Of a DNA stretch of 64,000 bases, positions 13,835 to 30,634 are shown piece by piece. The stretch's first letter is position 1. The number at the start of each line of letters is the position of its first letter. The notes below the pieces were generated by a model. The model saw only the letters and a program-made list of their open reading frames with translations, made no database searches and was not told the DNA's origin. The translations under genes were made by a program, and so were the position numbers. The stretch lies in contig NC_134988.1 in assembly GCF_050947335.1 (NCBI RefSeq), positions 744,001-808,000 of the forward strand, read 5' to 3'. This DNA comes from Megachile rotundata. Its lineage: Eukaryota; Arthropoda; Insecta; Hymenoptera; Megachilidae.

Positions 13835-16800
13835 CTCCCAAATACAATCTCCCAAAAACAATCATACAATCACAATCATACAATCACAATCATACAATCA
13901 CAATCATACAATCACAATCATACTATCACAATCATACAATCACAATCATACAATCACAATCATACAATCACAATCATACATTCAAAATCATGCAATCACA
14001 ACCATACAATCACAATCATGCAATCACAATCATACAATCACAATCATAGATACAAAATCATGCAATCACAATCATACAATCACAATCATGCAATCACAAT
14101 CATACAATCACAATCATACAATCACAATCATACAATCACAATCATACAATCACAATCATACAATCACAATCATACAATCACAATCATACAATCACAATCA
14201 TACAATCACAATCATACAATCACAATCATACAATCACTATCATACAATCACAATCATACAATCACAATCATACAATCACAATCATACAATCGCAAGCATA
14301 CAATCACATTCATACAATCTCAATCATACAATCTCAATCATACAATCACAATCATACAATTACAATCATACAATTACAATCATACAACCACAATCATACA
14401 ATCACAATCATACATTCAAAATCATGCAATCACAATCATACAATCACAATCATACAATCGCAATCATACAATCGAATTCATACAATCGCAATCATACAAT
14501 CACAATCATACAATCGCAATCATACAATCACAATCATACAATCACAATCATACAATCACAATCATACAATCGAATTCATACAATCGCAATCATACAATCG
14601 CAATCATACAATCGCAGTCATACGATTACAATCTCCCAAATACAATCTCCCAAATACAATCATACAATCACAATCATACAATCACAATCATACAATCACA
14701 ATCATACAATCACAATCATACTATCACAATCATACAATCACAATCATACAATCACAATCATACAATCACAATCATACATTCAAAATCATGCAATCACAAC
14801 CATACAATCACAATCATGCAATCACAATCATACAATCACAATCATACATTCAAAATCATGCAATTACAATCATACAATTACAATCATACAACCACAATCA
14901 TACAATCACAATCATACATTCAAAATCATGCAATCACAATCATACAATCACAATCATGCAATGACAATCATACAATCACAATCATACATTCAAAATCATG
15001 CAATCACAATCATACAATCACAATCATGCAATCACAATCATACAATCACAATCATACAATCACAATCATACAATCACAATCATACAATCACAATCATACA
15101 ATCACAATCATACAATCACAATCATACAATCACAATCATACAATCACAATCATACAATCACAATCATACAATCACTATCATACAATCACAATCATACAAT
15201 CACAATCATACAATCGCAAGCATACAATCACATTCATACAATCTCAATCATACAATCTCAATCATACAATCACAATCATACAATCACAATCATACATTCA
15301 AAATCATGCAATCACAATCATACAATCACAATCATACAATCACAATCATACAATCACAATCATACAATCGCAAGCATACAATCACATTCATACAATCTCA
15401 ATCATACAATCTCAATCATACAATCACAATCATACAATTACAATCATACAATTACAATCATACAATCACAATCATACAATCACTATCATACAATCACAAT
15501 CATACAATCACAATCATACAATCGCAATCATACAATCGAATTCATACAATCGCAATCATACAATCACAATCATACAATCGCAATCATACAATCACAATCA
15601 TACAATCACAATCATACAATCACAATCATACAATCACAATCATACAATCGAATTCATACAATCGCAATCATACAATCGCAATCATACAATCGCAATCATA
15701 CAATCGCAATCATACAATCGCAATCATACAATTACAATCTCCCAAATACAATCTCCCAAATACAATCATACAATCACAATCATACAATCACAATCATACA
15801 ATCACAATCATACAATCACAATCATACACTCACAATCGTACTATCACAATCATACAATCACAATCATACAATCACAATCATACAATCACAATCATACAAT
15901 CACAATCATACATTCAAAATCATGCAATCACAACCATACAATCACAATCATGCAATCACAATCATACAATCACAATCAGACATTCAAAATCATGCAATCA
16001 CAATCATACAATCACAATCATGCAATCACAATCATAGAATCACAATCATACAATCACAATCATACAATCACAATCATACTATCACAATCATAAAATCACA
16101 ATCATACAATCACAATCATACAATCACAATCATACATTCAAAATCATGCAATCACAACCATACAATCACAATCATGCAATCACAATCATACAATCACAAT
16201 CATACATTCAAAATCATGCAATCACAATCATACAATCGCAATCATACAATCGCAATCATACAATCGCAATCATACTATCACAATCATACATTCAAAATCA
16301 TACAATCACAATCATACAATCACAATCATACAATCACAATCATAGAATCACAATCATAGAATCACAATCATACAATCACAATCATACAATCGCAATCATA
16401 CAATCACAATCATACAATCACTATCATACAATCACAATCATACAATCACAATCATACAATCGCAAGCATACAATCACATTCATACAATCTCAATCATACA
16501 ATCTCAATCATACAATCACAATCATACAATTACAATCATACAATTACAATCATACAATCACAATCATACAATCACTATCATACAATCACAATCATACAAT
16601 CACAATCATACAATCGCAATCATACAATCGAATTCATACAATCGCAATCATACAATCACAATCATACAATCGCAATCATACAATCACAATCATACAATCA
16701 CAATCATACAATCACAATCATACAATCGAATTCATACAATCGCAATCATACAATCGCAATCATACAATCGCAATCATACGATTACAATCTCCCAAATACA

Positions 16801-19800
16801 ATCTCCCAAATACAATCATACAATCACAATCATACAATCACAATCATACAATCACAATCATACAATCACAATCATACTATCACAATCATACAATCACAAT
16901 CATACAATCACAATCATACAATCACAATCATACATTCAAAATCATGCAATCACAACCATACAATCACAATCATGCAATCACAATCATACAATCACAATCA
17001 TACATTCAAAATCATGCAATCACAATCATACAATCACAATCATGCAATCACAATCATACAATCACAATCATACAATCACAATCATACAATCACAATCATA
17101 CAATCACAATCATACAATCACAATCATACAATCACAATCATACAATCACAATCATACAATCACAATCATACAATCACTATCATACAATCACAATCATACA
17201 ATCACAATCATACAATCACAATCATACAATCGCAAGCATACAATCACATTCATACAATCTCAATCATACAATCTCAATCATACAATCACAATCATACAAT
17301 TACAATCATATAATTACAATCATACAATCACAATCATACAATCACTATCATACAATCACAATCATACAATCACAATCATACAATCGCAATCATACAATCG
17401 AATTCATACAATCGCAATCATACAATCACAATCATACAATCGCAATCATACAATCACAATCATACAATCACAATCATACAATCACAATCATACAATCGAA
17501 TTCATACAATCGCAATCATGCAATCACAATCATACAATCGCAATCATACAATTACAATCTCCCAAATACAATCTCCCAAAAACAATCATACAATCACAAG
17601 CATACAATCACAATCATACAATCACAATCATACAATCACAATCATACTATCACAATCATACAATCACAATCATACAATCACAATCATACAATCACAATCA
17701 TACATTCAAAATCATGCAATCACAACCATACAATCACAATCATGCAATCACAATCATACAATCACAATCATAGATTCAAAATCATGCAATCACAATCATA
17801 CAATCACAATCATGCAATCACAATCATACAATCACAATCATACAATCACAATCATACAATCACAATCATACAATCACAATCATACAATCACAATCATACA
17901 ATCACAATCATACAATCACAATCATACAATCACTATCATACAATCACAATCATACAATCACAATCATACAATCGCAAGCATACAATCACATTCATACAAT
18001 CTCAATCATACAATCTCAATCATACAATCACAATCATACAATTACAATCATACAATTACAATCATACAACCACAATCATACAATCACAATCATACATTCA
18101 AAATCATGCAATCACAATCATACAATCACAATCATACAATCGCAATCATACAATCGAATTCATACAATCGCAATCATACAATCACAATCATACAATCGCA
18201 ATCATACAATCACAATCATACAATCACAATCATACAATCACAATCATACAATCGAATTCATACAATCGCAATCATACAATCGCAGTCATACGATTACAAT
18301 CTCCCAAATACAATCTCCCAAATACAATCATACAATCACAATCATACAATCACAATCATACAATCACAATCATACTATCACAATCATACTATCACAATCA
18401 TACAATCACAATCATACAATCACAATCATACAATCACAATCATACATTCAAAATCATGCAATCACAACCATACAATCACAATCATGCAATCACAATCATA
18501 CAATCACAATCATACATTCAAAATCATGCAATTACAATCATACAATTACAATCATACAACCACAATCATACAATCACAATCATACATTCAAAATCATGCA
18601 ATCACAATCATACAATCACAATCATGCAATGACAATCATACAATCACAATCATACATTCAAAATCATGCAATCACAATCATACAATCACAATCATGCAAT
18701 CACAATCATACAATCACAATCATACAATCACAATCATACAATCACAATCATACAATCACAATCATACAATCACAATCATACAATCACAATCATACAATCA
18801 CAATCATACAATCACTATCATACAATCACAATTATACAATCACAATCATACAATCGCAAGCATACAATCACATTCATACAATCTCAATCATACAATCTCA
18901 ATCATACAATCACAATCATACAATCACAATCATACATTCAAAATCATGCAATCACAATCATACAATCACAATCATACAATCACAATCATACAATCACAAT
19001 CATACAATCGCAAGCATACAATCACATTCATACAATCTCAATCATACAATCTCAATCATACAATCACAATCATACAATTACAATCATACAATTACAATCA
19101 TACAATCACAATCATACAATCACTATCATACAATCACAATCATACAATCACAATCATACAGTCGCAACCATACAATCGAATTCATACAATCGCAATCATA
19201 CAATCACAATCATACAATCGCAATCATACAATCACAATCATACAATCACAATCATACAATCACAATCATACAATCGAATTCATACAATCGTAATCATACA
19301 ATCGCAATCATACAATCGCAATCATACAATCGCAATCATACAATTACAATCTCCCAAATACAATCTCCCAAATACAATCATACAATCACAATCATACAAT
19401 CACAATCATACAATCACAATCATACAATCACAATCATACAATCACAATCATACAATCACAATCATACAATCACAATCATACAATCACAATCATACAATCA
19501 CAATCATACATTCAAAATCATGCAATCACAACCATACAATCACAATCATGCAATCACAATCATACAATCACAATCAGACATTCAAAATCATGCAATCACA
19601 ATCATACAATCACAATCATGCAATCACAATCATAGAATCACAATCATACAATCACAATCATACAATCACAATCATACTATCACAATCATACAATCACAAT
19701 CATACAATCACAATCATACAATCACAATCATACATTCAAAATCATGCAATCACAACCATACAATCACAATCATGCAATCACAATCATACAATCACAATCA

Positions 19801-21898
19801 TACATTCAAAATCATGCAATCACAATCATACAATCGCAATCATACAATCGCAATCATACAATCGCAATCATACTATCACAATCATACATTCAAAATCATG
19901 CAATCACAACCATACAATCACAATCATGCAATCACAATCATACAATCACAATCATACATTCCAAATCATGCAATCACAATCATACAATCACAATCATGCA
20001 ATCACAATCATACAATCACAATCATACTATCACAATCATACAATCACAATCATACAATCACAATCATACAATCACAATCATACAATCACAATCATACATT
20101 CAAAATCATGCAATCACAACCATACAATCACAATCATGCAATCACAATCATACAATCACAATCATACATTCAAAATCATGCAATCACAATCATACAATCA
20201 CAATCATACTATCACAATCATACAATCACAATCATACAATCACAATCATACAATCACAATCATACAATCACAATCATACAATCACAATCATACAATCGAA
20301 TTCATACAATCGCAATCATACAATCGCAATCATACAATCGCAGTCATACGATTACAATCTCCCAAATACAATCTCCCAAATACAATCATACAATCACAAT
20401 CATACAATTACAATCATACAATTACAATCATACAACCACAATCATACAATCACAATCATACATTCAAAATCATGCAATCACAACCATACAATCACAATCA
20501 TGCAATCACAATCATACAATCACAATCATACATTCCAAATCATGCAATCACAATCATACAATCACAATCATGCAATCACAATCATACAATCACAATCATA
20601 CAATCACAATCATACAATCACAATCATACAATCACAATCATACAATCACAATCATACAATCACAATCATACAATCACAATCATACAATCACAATCATACA
20701 ATCACAATCATACAATCACAATCATACAATCACAATCATACAATCACTATCATACAATCACAATCATACAATCACAATCATACAATCGGAAGCATACAAT
20801 CACATTCATACAATCTCAATCATACAATCTCAATCATACAATCACAATCATACAATTACAATCATACAATTACAATCATACAACCACAATCATACAATCA
20901 CAATCATACATTCAAAATCATGCAATCACAATCATACAATCACAATCATGCAATCACAATCATACAATCACAATCATACAATCACTATCATACAATCACA
21001 ATCATACAATCGCAATCATACAATCGCAAGCATACAATCACATTCATACAATCTCAATCATACAATCTCAATCATACAATCACAATCATACAATTACAAT
21101 CATACAATTACAATCATACAATCACAATCATACAATCACAATCATACTATCACAATCATACAATCACAATCATACAATCACAATCATACAATCACAATCA
21201 TACAATCACAATCATACATTCAAAATCATACAATCACAATCATACAATCGCAATCATACAATCACAATCATACATTCGCAATCATACAATTGCAATCTCC
21301 CAAATACAATCTCCCAAATACAATCTCCCAAATACAATCATACAATCACAATCATACAATCACAATCATACAATCACAATCATGCAATCACAATCATACA
21401 TTCAAAATCATGCAATCACAACCATACAATCACAATCATGCAATCACAATCATACAATCACAATCATACATTCAAAATCATGCAATCACAATCATACAAT
21501 CACAATCATGCAATCACAATCATACAATCACAATCATACAATCACAATCATACAATCACAATCATACAATCACAATCATACAATCACAATCATACAATCA
21601 CAATCATACAATCACAATCATACAATCGAATTCATACAATCGCAATCATACAATCGCAATCATACAATCGCAGTCATACGATTACAATCTCCCAAATACA
21701 ATCTCCCAAATACAATCATACAATCACAATCATACAATTACAATCATACAACCACAATCATACAATCGCAATCATACAATCGCAAGCATACAATCACATT
21801 CATACAATCTCAATCATACAATCTCAATCATACAATCACAATCATACAATTACAATCATACAATCACAATCATACAATCACAATCATACTATCACAAT
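13835..21898. repeat. Copy B of the ~13.4-13.6 kb-spaced segmental duplication
   Basis: This is the partner of 423-8,334. The match is supported by rare private variants at equivalent places and not only by the canonical monomer. The similarity ends near 21,898: copy A continues with CATACATTC and copy B with CATATAATC. Because copy B lies inside giant unit 1, a third copy is present at 43,935-51,998. Confidence 0.85.
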
Positions 21899-22182
21899 CA
21901 TATAATCACAATCATACAATCACAATCATACAATCACAATCATACAATCACAATCATACAATCACTATCATACAATCACAATCATACAATCGCAATCATA
22001 CAATCGCAAGCATACAATCACATTCATACAATCTCAATCATACAATCTCAATCATACAATCACAATCATACAATTACAATCATACAATTACAATCATACA
22101 ATCACAATCATACAATCACAATCATACTATCACAATCATACAATCACAATCATACAATCACAATCATACAATCACAATCATA
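18697..22182. repeat. 3,486-bp tandem duplication, first copy (249 monomers)
   Basis: Identical at offset 3,486 to the following block at the markers compared: the rare ACAATTATACAAT variant (18,831/22,317), the AGTCGCAACC monomer (19,161/22,647), and cassettes at 19,351/22,837, 20,359/23,845, 21,297/24,783 and 21,689/25,175. The left edge is fixed by G at 18,696 (CATGCAAT) against A in the second copy. The +30,100 counterpart is 48,797-52,282. Confidence 0.88.
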
Positions 22183-25100
22183 CAATCACAATCATACAAT
22201 CACAATCATACAATCACAATCATACAATCACAATCATACAATCACAATCATACAATCACAATCATACAATCACAATCATACAATCACAATCATACAATCA
22301 CTATCATACAATCACAATTATACAATCACAATCATACAATCGCAAGCATACAATCACATTCATACAATCTCAATCATACAATCTCAATCATACAATCACA
22401 ATCATACAATCACAATCATACATTCAAAATCATGCAATCACAATCATACAATCACAATCATACAATCACAATCATACAATCACAATCATACAATCGCAAG
22501 CATACAATCACATTCATACAATCTCAATCATACAATCTCAATCATACAATCACAATCATACAATTACAATCATACAATTACAATCATACAATCACAATCA
22601 TACAATCACTATCATACAATCACAATCATACAATCACAATCATACAGTCGCAACCATACAATCGAATTCATACAATCGCAATCATACAATCACAATCATA
22701 CAATCGCAATCATACAATCACAATCATACAATCACAATCATACAATCACAATCATACAATCGAATTCATACAATCGTAATCATACAATCGCAATCATACA
22801 ATCGCAATCATACAATCGCAATCATACAATTACAATCTCCCAAATACAATCTCCCAAATACAATCATACAATCACAATCATACAATCACAATCATACAAT
22901 CACAATCATACAATCACAATCATACAATCACAATCATACAATCACAATCATACAATCACAATCATACAATCACAATCATACAATCACAATCATACATTCA
23001 AAATCATGCAATCACAACCATACAATCACAATCATGCAATCACAATCATACAATCACAATCAGACATTCAAAATCATGCAATCACAATCATACAATCACA
23101 ATCATGCAATCACAATCATAGAATCACAATCATACAATCACAATCATACAATCACAATCATACTATCACAATCATACAATCACAATCATACAATCACAAT
23201 CATACAATCACAATCATACATTCAAAATCATGCAATCACAACCATACAATCACAATCATGCAATCACAATCATACAATCACAATCATACATTCAAAATCA
23301 TGCAATCACAATCATACAATCGCAATCATACAATCGCAATCATACAATCGCAATCATACTATCACAATCATACATTCAAAATCATGCAATCACAACCATA
23401 CAATCACAATCATGCAATCACAATCATACAATCACAATCATACATTCCAAATCATGCAATCACAATCATACAATCACAATCATGCAATCACAATCATACA
23501 ATCACAATCATACTATCACAATCATACAATCACAATCATACAATCACAATCATACAATCACAATCATACAATCACAATCATACATTCAAAATCATGCAAT
23601 CACAACCATACAATCACAATCATGCAATCACAATCATACAATCACAATCATACATTCAAAATCATGCAATCACAATCATACAATCACAATCATACTATCA
23701 CAATCATACAATCACAATCATACAATCACAATCATACAATCACAATCATACAATCACAATCATACAATCACAATCATACAATCGAATTCATACAATCGCA
23801 ATCATACAATCGCAATCATACAATCGCAGTCATACGATTACAATCTCCCAAATACAATCTCCCAAATACAATCATACAATCACAATCATACAATTACAAT
23901 CATACAATTACAATCATACAACCACAATCATACAATCACAATCATACATTCAAAATCATGCAATCACAACCATACAATCACAATCATGCAATCACAATCA
24001 TACAATCACAATCATACATTCCAAATCATGCAATCACAATCATACAATCACAATCATGCAATCACAATCATACAATCACAATCATACAATCACAATCATA
24101 CAATCACAATCATACAATCACAATCATACAATCACAATCATACAATCACAATCATACAATCACAATCATACAATCACAATCATACAATCACAATCATACA
24201 ATCACAATCATACAATCACAATCATACAATCACTATCATACAATCACAATCATACAATCACAATCATACAATCGGAAGCATACAATCACATTCATACAAT
24301 CTCAATCATACAATCTCAATCATACAATCACAATCATACAATTACAATCATACAATTACAATCATACAACCACAATCATACAATCACAATCATACATTCA
24401 AAATCATGCAATCACAATCATACAATCACAATCATGCAATCACAATCATACAATCACAATCATACAATCACTATCATACAATCACAATCATACAATCGCA
24501 ATCATACAATCGCAAGCATACAATCACATTCATACAATCTCAATCATACAATCTCAATCATACAATCACAATCATACAATTACAATCATACAATTACAAT
24601 CATACAATCACAATCATACAATCACAATCATACTATCACAATCATACAATCACAATCATACAATCACAATCATACAATCACAATCATACAATCACAATCA
24701 TACATTCAAAATCATACAATCACAATCATACAATCGCAATCATACAATCACAATCATACATTCGCAATCATACAATTGCAATCTCCCAAATACAATCTCC
24801 CAAATACAATCTCCCAAATACAATCATACAATCACAATCATACAATCACAATCATACAATCACAATCATGCAATCACAATCATACATTCAAAATCATGCA
24901 ATCACAACCATACAATCACAATCATGCAATCACAATCATACAATCACAATCATACATTCAAAATCATGCAATCACAATCATACAATCACAATCATGCAAT
25001 CACAATCATACAATCACAATCATACAATCACAATCATACAATCACAATCATACAATCACAATCATACAATCACAATCATACAATCACAATCATACAATCA

Positions 25101-25782
25101 CAATCATACAATCGAATTCATACAATCGCAATCATACAATCGCAATCATACAATCGCAGTCATACGATTACAATCTCCCAAATACAATCTCCCAAATACA
25201 ATCATACAATCACAATCATACAATTACAATCATACAACCACAATCATACAATCGCAATCATACAATCGCAAGCATACAATCACATTCATACAATCTCAAT
25301 CATACAATCTCAATCATACAATCACAATCATACAATTACAATCATACAATCACAATCATACAATCACAATCATACTATCACAATCATATAATCACAATCA
25401 TACAATCACAATCATACAATCACAATCATACAATCACAATCATACAATCACTATCATACAATCACAATCATACAATCGCAATCATACAATCGCAAGCATA
25501 CAATCACATTCATACAATCTCAATCATACAATCTCAATCATACAATCACAATCATACAATTACAATCATACAATTACAATCATACAATCACAATCATACA
25601 ATCACAATCATACTATCACAATCATACAATCACAATCATACAATCACAATCATACAATCACAATCATACAATCACAATCATACAATCACAATCATACAAT
25701 CACAATCATACAATCACAATCATACAATCACAATCATACAATCACAATCATACAATCACAATCATACAATCACAATCATACA
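22183..25782. repeat. 3,486-bp tandem duplication, second copy with short overrun
   Basis: Matches 18,697-22,296 at offset 3,486, about 3.6 kb, so the match overruns one period by about 115 bp of mostly canonical monomers. It ends where CATTCAAAAT appears at 25,777. The giant-unit-2 counterpart is 52,283-55,882. Confidence 0.85.
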
Positions 25783-26640
25783 TTCAAAATCATGCAATCA
25801 CAACCATACAATCACAATCATGCAATCACAATCATACAATCACAATCAGACATTCAAAATCATGCAATCACAATCATACAATCACAATCATGCAATCACA
25901 ATCATAGAATCACAATCATACAATCACAATCATACAATCACAATCATACTATCACAATCATACAACCACAATCATACAATCACAATCATACAATCACAAT
26001 CATACATTCAAAATCATGCAATCACAACCATACAATCACAATCATGCAATCACAATCATACAATCACAATCATACATTCAAAATCATGCAATCACAATCA
26101 TACAATCGCAATCATACAATCGCAATCATACAATCGCAATCATACTATCACAATCATACATTCAAAATCATGCAATCACAACCATACAATCACAATCATG
26201 CAATCACAATCATACAATCACAATCATACATTCCAAATCATGCAATCACAATCATACAATCACAATCATGCAATCACAATCATACAATCACAATCATACT
26301 ATCACAATCATACAATCACAATCATACAATCACAATCATACAATCACAATCATACATTCAAAATCATGCAATCACAACCATACAATCACAATCATGCAAT
26401 CACAATCATACAATCACAATCATACATTCAAAATCATGCAATCACAATCATACAATCACAATCATACTATCACAATCATACAATCACAATCATACAATCA
26501 CAATCATACAATCACAATCATACAATCACAATCATACAATCGAATTCATACAATCGCAATCATACAATCGCAATCATACAATCGCAGTCATACGATTACA
26601 ATCTCCCAAATACAATCTCCCAAATACAATCATACAATCA
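25783..26640. repeat. Partial third copy of the 3.5-kb block
   Basis: From about 25,783 the sequence realigns with about 19,511 onward at offset 6,272 (448 monomers). Shared markers are CAGACATTC, the TAG-bearing monomer and CATTCC (19,957/26,229). A later two-monomer indel changes the offset to 6,244 at the CGCAGT/CTCCC cassette (20,341/26,585). CAACCACAAT near 25,973 and CATGCAATTACAAT near 26,647 are local differences. The right end is approximate. Confidence 0.7.
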
Positions 26641-27498
26641 CAATCATGCAATTACAATCATACAATTACAATCATACAACCACAATCATACAATCACAAT
26701 CATACATTCAAAATCATGCAATCACAACCATACAATCACAATCATGCAATCACAATCATACAATCACAATCATACATTCCAAATCATGCAATCACAATCA
26801 TACAATCACAATCATGCAATCACAATCATACAATCACAATCATACAATCACAATCATACAATCACAATCATACAATCACAATCATACAATCACAATCATA
26901 CAATCACAATCATACAATCACAATCATACAATCACAATCATACAATCACTATCATACAATCACAATCATACAATCACAATCATACAATCGGAAGCATACA
27001 ATCACATTCATACAATCTCAATCATACAATCTCAATCATACAATCACAATCATACAATTACAATCATACAATTACAATCATACAACCACAATCATACAAT
27101 CACAATCATACATTCAAAATCATGCAATCACAATCATACAATCACAATCATGCAATCACAATCATACAATCACAATCATACAATCACTATCATACAATCA
27201 CAATCATACAATCGCAATCATACAATCGCAAGCATACAATCACATTCATACAATCTCAATCATACAATCTCAATCATACAATCACAATCATACAATTACA
27301 ATCATACAATTACAATCATACAATCACAATCATACAATCACAATCATACTATCACAATCATACAATCACAATCATACAATCACAATCATACAATCACAAT
27401 CATACAATCACAATCATACATTCAAAATCATACAATCACAATCATACAATCGCAATCATACAATCACAATCATACATTCGCAATCATACAATTGCAAT

Positions 27499-27890
27499 CT
27501 CCCAAATACAATCTCCCAAATACAATCTCCCAAATACAATCATACAATCACAATCATACAATCACAATCATACAATCACAATCATACAATCACAATCATG
27601 CAATCACAATCATACATTCAAAATCATGCAATCACAACCATACAATCACAATCATGCAATCACAATCATACAATCACAATCATACATTCAAAATCATGCA
27701 ATCACAATCACACAATCACAATCATGCAATCACAATCATACAATCACAATCATACAATCACAATCATACAATCACAATCATACAATCACAATCATACAAT
27801 CACAATCATACAATCACAATCATACAATCGAATTCATACAATCGCAATCATACAATCGCAATCATACATTCGCAATCATACAATTGCAAT
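27499..27890. repeat. 392-bp local duplication, left copy (28 monomers)
   Basis: It starts with the three-copy cassette at 27,499 and contains the private monomer CACACAATCACAAT at 27,709. The right copy begins with the cassette at 27,891 and carries the same private monomer at 28,101. The right end of this copy is a hybrid: CGAATT and CGCAAT monomers of module Y run directly into CATTCGCAAT and ATTGCAAT of module Z (27,833-27,890). Confidence 0.8.
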
Positions 27891-28282
27891 CTCCCAAATA
27901 CAATCTCCCAAATACAATCTCCCAAATACAATCATACAATCACAATCATACAATCACAATCATACAATCACAATCATACAATCACAATCATGCAATCACA
28001 ATCATACATTCAAAATCATGCAATCACAACCATACAATCACAATCATGCAATCACAATCATACAATCACAATCATACATTCAAAATCATGCAATCACAAT
28101 CACACAATCACAATCATGCAATCACAATCATACAATCACAATCATACAATCACAATCATACAATCAAAATCATGCAATCACAATCACACAATCACAATCA
28201 TGCAATCACAATCATACAATCACAATCATACAATCACAATCATACAATCACAATCATACAATTACAATCATACAATTACAAT
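27891..28282. repeat. 392-bp local duplication, right copy with 84-bp sub-duplication
   Basis: Second copy of the block above. The private CACACAATCACAAT monomer appears at 28,101 and again 84 bp (six monomers) later at 28,185. The repeated six-monomer segment starts with CATACAATCAAAAT instead of CATACATTCAAAAT. The sequence then joins TTACAAT monomers near 28,257. Confidence 0.78.
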
Positions 28283-29052
28283 CATACAACCACAATCATA
28301 CAATCACAATCATACATTCAAAATCATGCAATCACAATCATACAATCACAATCATGCAATCACAATCATACAATCACAATCATACAATCACTATCATACA
28401 ATCACAATCATACAATCGCAATCATACAATCGCAAGCATACAATCACATTCATACAATCTCAATCATACAATCTCAATCATACAATCACAATCATACAAT
28501 TACAATCATACAATTACAATCATACAATCACAATCATACAATCACAATCATACTATCACAATCATACAATCACAATCATACAATCACAATCATACAATCA
28601 CAATCATACAATCACAATCATACATTCAAAATCATACAATCACAATCATACAATCGCAATCATACAATCACAATCATACATTCGCAATCATACAATTGCA
28701 ATCTCCCAAATACAATCTCCCAAATACAATCTCCCAAATACAATCATACAATCACAATCATACAATCACAATCATACAATCACAATCATACAATCACAAT
28801 CATGCAATCACAATCATACATTCAAAATCATGCAATCACAACCATACAATCACAATCATGCAATCACAATCATACAATCACAATCATACATGCAAAATCA
28901 TGCAATCACAATCATACAATCACAATCATGCAATCACAATCATACAATCACAATCATACAATCACAATCATACAATCACAATCATACAATCACAATCATA
29001 CAATCACAATCATACAATCACAATCATACAATCACAATCATACAATCACAAT

Positions 29053-29770
29053 CATACAATCGAATTCATACAATCGCAATCATACAATCGCAATCATACA
29101 ATCGCAGTCATACGATTACAATCTCCCAAATACAATCTCCCAAATACAATCATACAATCACAATCATACAATTACAATCATACAATTACAATCATACAAC
29201 CACAATCATACAATCACAATCATACATTCAAAATCATGCAATCACAATCATACAATCACAATCATACAATCGCAATCATACAATCGAATTCATACAATCG
29301 CAATCATACAATCACAATCATACAATCGCAATCATACAATTACAATCATACAATCACAATCATACAATCACAATCATACAATCGAATTCATACAATCGCA
29401 ATCATACAATCGCAATCATACAATCGCAGTCATACGATTACAATCTCCCAAATACAATCTCCCAAATACAATCATACAATCACAATCATACAATCACAAT
29501 CATACAATCACAATCATACTATCACAGTCATACAATCACAATCATACAATCACAATCATACAATCACAATCATACATTCAAAATCATGCAATCACAACCA
29601 TACAATCACAATCATGCAATCACAATCATACAATCACAATCATACATTCAAAATCATGCAATCACAATCATACAATCACAATCATGCAATCACAATCATA
29701 CAATCACAATCATACAATCACAATCATACAATCACAATCATACTATCACAATCATACAATCACAATCATA
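29053..29770. repeat. 1,582-bp-spaced duplication, left copy
   Basis: Contains the CTCCC cassettes at 29,123 and 29,445 (322 bp apart) and a rare CACAGT monomer ending near 29,528. Matches 30,635-31,366 at offset 1,582, then 1,596 after a one-monomer gain between cassette and CACAGT. It diverges near 29,770, where this copy enters a CACTAT/CGGAAG unit. Confidence 0.8.
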
Positions 29771-30634
29771 CAATCACTATCATACAATCACAATCATACA
29801 ATCACAATCATACAATCGGAAGCATACAATCACATTCATACAATCTCAATCATACAATCTCAATCATACAATCACAATCATACAATTACAATCATACAAT
29901 TACAATCATACAACCACAATCATACAATCACAATCATACATTCAAAATCATGCAATCACAATCATACAATCACAATCATGCAATCACAATCATACAATCA
30001 CAATCATACAATCACTATCATACAATCACAATCATACAATCGCAATCATACAATCGCAAGCATACAATCACATTCATACAATCTCAATCATACAATCTCA
30101 ATCATACAATCACAATCATACAATTACAATCATACAATTACAATCATACAATCACAATCATACAATCACAATCATACTATCACAATCATACAATCACAAT
30201 CATACAATCACAATCATACAATCACAATCATACAATCACAATCATACATTCAAAATCATACAATCACAATCATACAATCGCAATCATACAATCACAATCA
30301 TACATTCGCAATCATACAATTGCAATCTCCCAAATACAATCTCCCAAATACAATCTCCCAAATACAATCATACAATCACAATCATACAATCACAATCATA
30401 CAATCACAATCATGCAATCACAATCATACATTCAAAATCATGCAATCACAACCATACAATCACAATCATGCAATCACAATCATACAATCACAATCATACA
30501 TTCAAAATCATGCAATCACAATCATACAATCACAATCATGCAATCACAATCATACAATCACAATCATACAATCACAATCATACAATCACAATCATACAAT
30601 CACAATCATACAATCACAATCATACAATCACAAT

